A DNA stretch of 64,000 nt from Catellatospora sp. KI3 (GTDB taxonomy: Bacteria > Actinomycetota > Actinomycetes > Mycobacteriales > Micromonosporaceae): the NCBI RefSeq assembly GCF_029948125.1, contig NZ_JASAMB010000008.1:243233-307232 (forward strand), given 5' to 3'. The translations under genes and the position numbers were made by a program. The notes under the pieces are model-generated. The model saw only the letters and a list, made by a program, of their open reading frames with translations. It did no database searches and was not told the origin of the DNA. Numbering within the stretch: position 1 is the first letter of the stretch; the number at the start of each line of letters is the position of its first letter. Of this stretch, positions 62,044 to 64,000 are shown piece by piece.

Positions 62044-63291
62044 TCAGGCGGTCGCGGCGGCCACCCGGGGCTCGGCGGAGGCGCTGCGCAGGGCGCGCAC
62101 CGCGGGCAGCGCGAGCAGCAGCAGCGCGGCGGGCACGCCGACCGCCGTCATCGCGAACAGCGTCGGGCGCATGCCGAACGCGTCCGCGACCGGACCGGCC
62201 ACGGCCAGCCCCACCGCCATCAGCCCGGTCGACACCAGGTGGTCGTACGAGCTGACCCGCGACAGCGACGCCTGCGGCACGTGCTCCTGCAGCGCCGTCT
62301 CCCACAGCGTGAACGCCAGCGCCACGGCGACGCCGGTGACCGCCTCCAGCGCCGCGATCACGGCCAGGTTCGGCCCGGCGCCGATGATCAGCGCCTGGCA
62401 GGACGCGACCGCGAACGCCACCGCCGCCACGATCAGCGGCCGCCGCACCCGTACCCGCAGCGCGACCACGTCGCCCGCGATCGAGCCGACGCCGAAGCCG
62501 GTCACCACGGCCGCCCAGCCCGCCGCGCCGCCGAACTCCTGCTCGGCCAGGACGGGTCCGAGCACGAACACCGACGGCAGCACGATCACGTGGTACACCG
62601 AGACCACGCCCATCGTCGCCCACAGCCAGCTGCGCGAGCGCACCTCGGCGAACCCGTCCACCAGCTGCCGCAGGAACGGCGCCCGCTCGGCCGCGCCCTC
62701 CGGCGCCCGCGGCTTCAGCCTGGCCAGGAAGTACGCGCTGACCCAGAACGTCACCGCGTCCAGCGCGATCGCGCCGCCCGGCCCGAACGCCGCGATCAGC
62801 GCCCCGGCCAGCACCGGCCCGATGACGACACCGGTGGAGAAGGTGAAGCCGCGCAGCGCGTTCGCCTCCTGGAGCCGGTGCGGGCTCACCACCAGCGGCA
62901 TCAGCCCGGTCGCCGCCGGGGTGAAGAAGGTGTCGGCGATGCCGAACAGGCCCATCAGCACCGCCAGGTGCCACACCCGCGCCGTGCCGGACAGCAGCAG
63001 CGCCGCGATGGCGGCCTGGAGCACGCCGCGGACCAGGTCGCTGGCGAGCATGACGCGGTGCCGGGGCAGGCGGTCGGCCCATACGCCGCCGACCAGGGCG
63101 AACAGCAGGAAGGGTACGAGCGCGGCGGCGGCGACCAGGCCCACGTCCGAGGCGGTCCCGCCGATCGACAGCACCGCGAACGGCAGCGCCACCATGCTGA
63201 TCCGGTCCCCGAGCACCGACAGGATCTGCCCGGCGAAATACCGGGCGAACTGCGGCTCCTCCCGCAGCACCGAAGGCACCCCGACCCGCAT
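62044..63291 (-). CDS. MFS transporter (drug-exporter-like)
   Basis: 415 aa starting MRVGVPSVLREEPQFARYFAGQILSVLGDRISMVALPFAVL. Twelve transmembrane helices; the loop motif A region is WADRLPRHRVMLASDLVRG. The central loop LKPRAPEGAAERAPFLRQLVDGFAEV and the C-terminal ERVPQASLSRVSSYDHLVSTGLMAVG-like segment match the MFS_3/enterobactin-exporter family (TIGR00900-like). Such proteins export drugs or siderophores by proton antiport. Probably in an operon with the pentapeptide protein gene, a pairing seen in self-resistance loci. Confidence 0.88.
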   Translation of the reverse strand: MRVGVPSVLREEPQFARYFAGQILSVLGDRISMVALPFAVLSIGGTASDVGLVAAAALVPFLLFALVGGVWADRLPRHRVMLASDLVRGVLQAAIAALLLSGTARVWHLAVLMGLFGIADTFFTPAATGLMPLVVSPHRLQEANALRGFTFSTGVVIGPVLAGALIAAFGPGGAIALDAVTFWVSAYFLARLKPRAPEGAAERAPFLRQLVDGFAEVRSRSWLWATMGVVSVYHVIVLPSVFVLGPVLAEQEFGGAAGWAAVVTGFGVGSIAGDVVALRVRVRRPLIVAAVAFAVASCQALIIGAGPNLAVIAALEAVTGVAVALAFTLWETALQEHVPQASLSRVSSYDHLVSTGLMAVGLAVAGPVADAFGMRPTLFAMTAVGVPAALLLLALPAVRALRSASAEPRVAAATA

Positions 63292-63425
63292 CGCCGCTCA
63301 CTCCCTCGACCAGGATCGCCCGGCGACTTGAATGATCATGGGCGCGGACCCGCGCCGAAGGCCCAGGTTAGGGGGCGGGTCGAGGGGCGGCAAACGGGTT
63401 TCCGCACGTGATCACCGGTGGCGGC

Positions 63426-63431
63426 TACGAT
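63426..63431 (+). promoter_or_regulatory. -10 box of a leaderless gene
   Basis: TACGAT ends six bases before the GTG at 63438, so transcription would start at or next to the first codon. Confidence 0.4.
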
Positions 63432-63437
63432 GCTCGC

Positions 63438-64000
63438 GTGTCCGCCCCCACCCCCCGCGCCGGGCGTACGGCGCTGACCGCGGTGCTGGTCCTGGCCGCG
63501 CTGACCGCACTGGCCTGCGGCATCAAGCCGGAACGGGCCGACGTCGACGGTCCCGCGCCCTCCGGGGCGCCCGCTTCGGCGGCGACGTCGCAGGGTCCGC
63601 CGACGGCGAAGGCGGGGCAGACCATCACCACCAGCGGCGGGCTGGGCGGCAACAGGGTGTCGTACACCGTGGCGAAGGCCGCCCGGCACACCGTCGCGCC
63701 GGACAGCTCGCTGGTCAGGCCGCGCAAGGGCGTGTTCGTGGCGCTGACCGTCGAGGTGAAGGTGCTCTCGGGCAAGACGTACGCCTGCTACTGCGATTTC
63801 GCGCTGGTCGCCGAGGACGGTTCGCTGTTCGAGCCGGTGCTGCCGTTCGGCTTCGACGACGGCATGCAGTCGGTGACCCTGAACGGTGGCGAGAAGGCGG
63901 CCGGGGTCGTCGTCTTCGACGTGCCGAAGGACGCCCTCACCGGCCTACGCGCGCAACTGCGCCCGGACCTGGCCAACGACGTACGCGGCTACTGGACCCT
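63438..64000 (+). CDS. Putative DUF4352-like lipoprotein (cut by window end)
   Basis: The frame from the GTG at 63438 is open to the window edge (187 complete codons). N-terminus VSAPTPRAGRTALTAVLVLAALTALACGIKPE has a lipobox ALAC, then a Pro/Ala/Ser-rich linker. The globular part reads RVSYTVAKAARHTVAPDSSLVRPRKGVFVALTVEVKVLSGKTYACYCDFALVAEDGSLFEPV, then GGEKAAGVVVFDVPKDA, the immunoglobulin-like pattern of DUF4352 lipoproteins. Lipid-anchored outside the membrane, function unknown. No Shine-Dalgarno precedes the GTG, which fits a leaderless message. Opposite-strand frames here are shadows. Confidence 0.7.
   Translation, partial: MSAPTPRAGRTALTAVLVLAALTALACGIKPERADVDGPAPSGAPASAATSQGPPTAKAGQTITTSGGLGGNRVSYTVAKAARHTVAPDSSLVRPRKGVFVALTVEVKVLSGKTYACYCDFALVAEDGSLFEPVLPFGFDDGMQSVTLNGGEKAAGVVVFDVPKDALTGLRAQLRPDLANDVRGYWT

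Overview
The window is very GC-rich DNA with short intergenic gaps, GTG starts, ATGA/GTGA start-stop overlaps, an F420-type luciferase-fold oxidoreductase, a class F sortase, an MraY and a MacS-type sensor kinase. This fits an actinomycete with complex morphology. I infer Micromonosporales (Catellatospora/Actinoplanes/Micromonospora-like), but the genus is not proven by the sequence.

Layout. 1-2.5 kb: partial MacS-like histidine kinase (-), secreted M15-like protein, stand-alone mraY. 2.6-7.1 kb: two-gene conflict-type module (-), a Trypco1 protein coupled to a trypsin-STAND(NACHT)-HEAT protein, in visibly less GC-biased DNA. 7.3-13.4 kb: single housekeeping/accessory genes (propeller-like secreted protein, lipoprotein, methyltransferase, membrane protein, GDSL hydrolase, DinB-fold protein, VOC protein, DUF6343, NmrA-like reductase). 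13.4-25.9 kb: tightly coupled five-gene operon (-): DUF4132, 1579-aa protein, MoxR ATPase, DUF5682-VWA fusion, SWIM zinc protein. 26.3-27.2 kb: patatin. 27.2-28.05 kb: repeat-filled intergenic DNA. 28.05-34.9 kb: two HME-type RND permeases flanking a minimal adaptor (-). 35.1-41.9 kb: a tRNA-like RNA with its own terminator hairpin, followed by a translationally coupled five-gene operon (Zn-ribbon SDR, RNI-type LRR, ankyrin protein, MoxR ATPase, HExxH-VWA protein). 42-43.3 kb: surface protein and class F sortase. 43.3-45.1 kb: class III aminotransferase and Lrp regulator. 45.1-47.9 kb: membrane protein and GH15 enzyme. 47.9-51.05 kb: membrane protein, membrane-anchored toxin-like protein and probable immunity protein. 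51.1-55.7 kb: acyl-CoA catabolic operon (SDR, LLM oxidoreductase, phosphotransferase, acyl-CoA dehydrogenase, TetR), divergent from another SDR across a TetR-type palindrome. 56.8-64 kb: hypotheticals, MaoC hydratase, GH10-FN3-FN3-CBM2 xylanase with a CebR-like box, pentapeptide protein, MFS exporter, and a lipoprotein cut by the window end.

Three things stand out. First, a family of seven exactly 62-bp REPIN-like elements (two inverted hairpins) is scattered through the window; the consensus has no stop in any of six frames, and two copies lie inside coding regions of one operon, in the same phase, each adding about 21 residues. Second, the tRNA-like RNA plus Zn-SDR/LRR/ankyrin/MoxR/VWA operon looks like an RNA-linked ATPase system that I cannot match to a named one. 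Third, the window holds three AAA/STAND-based modules and a polymorphic-toxin-like locus within 50 kb, and also a perfect 46-bp palindrome.

All calls are from reading sequence and translations; no database search was possible.
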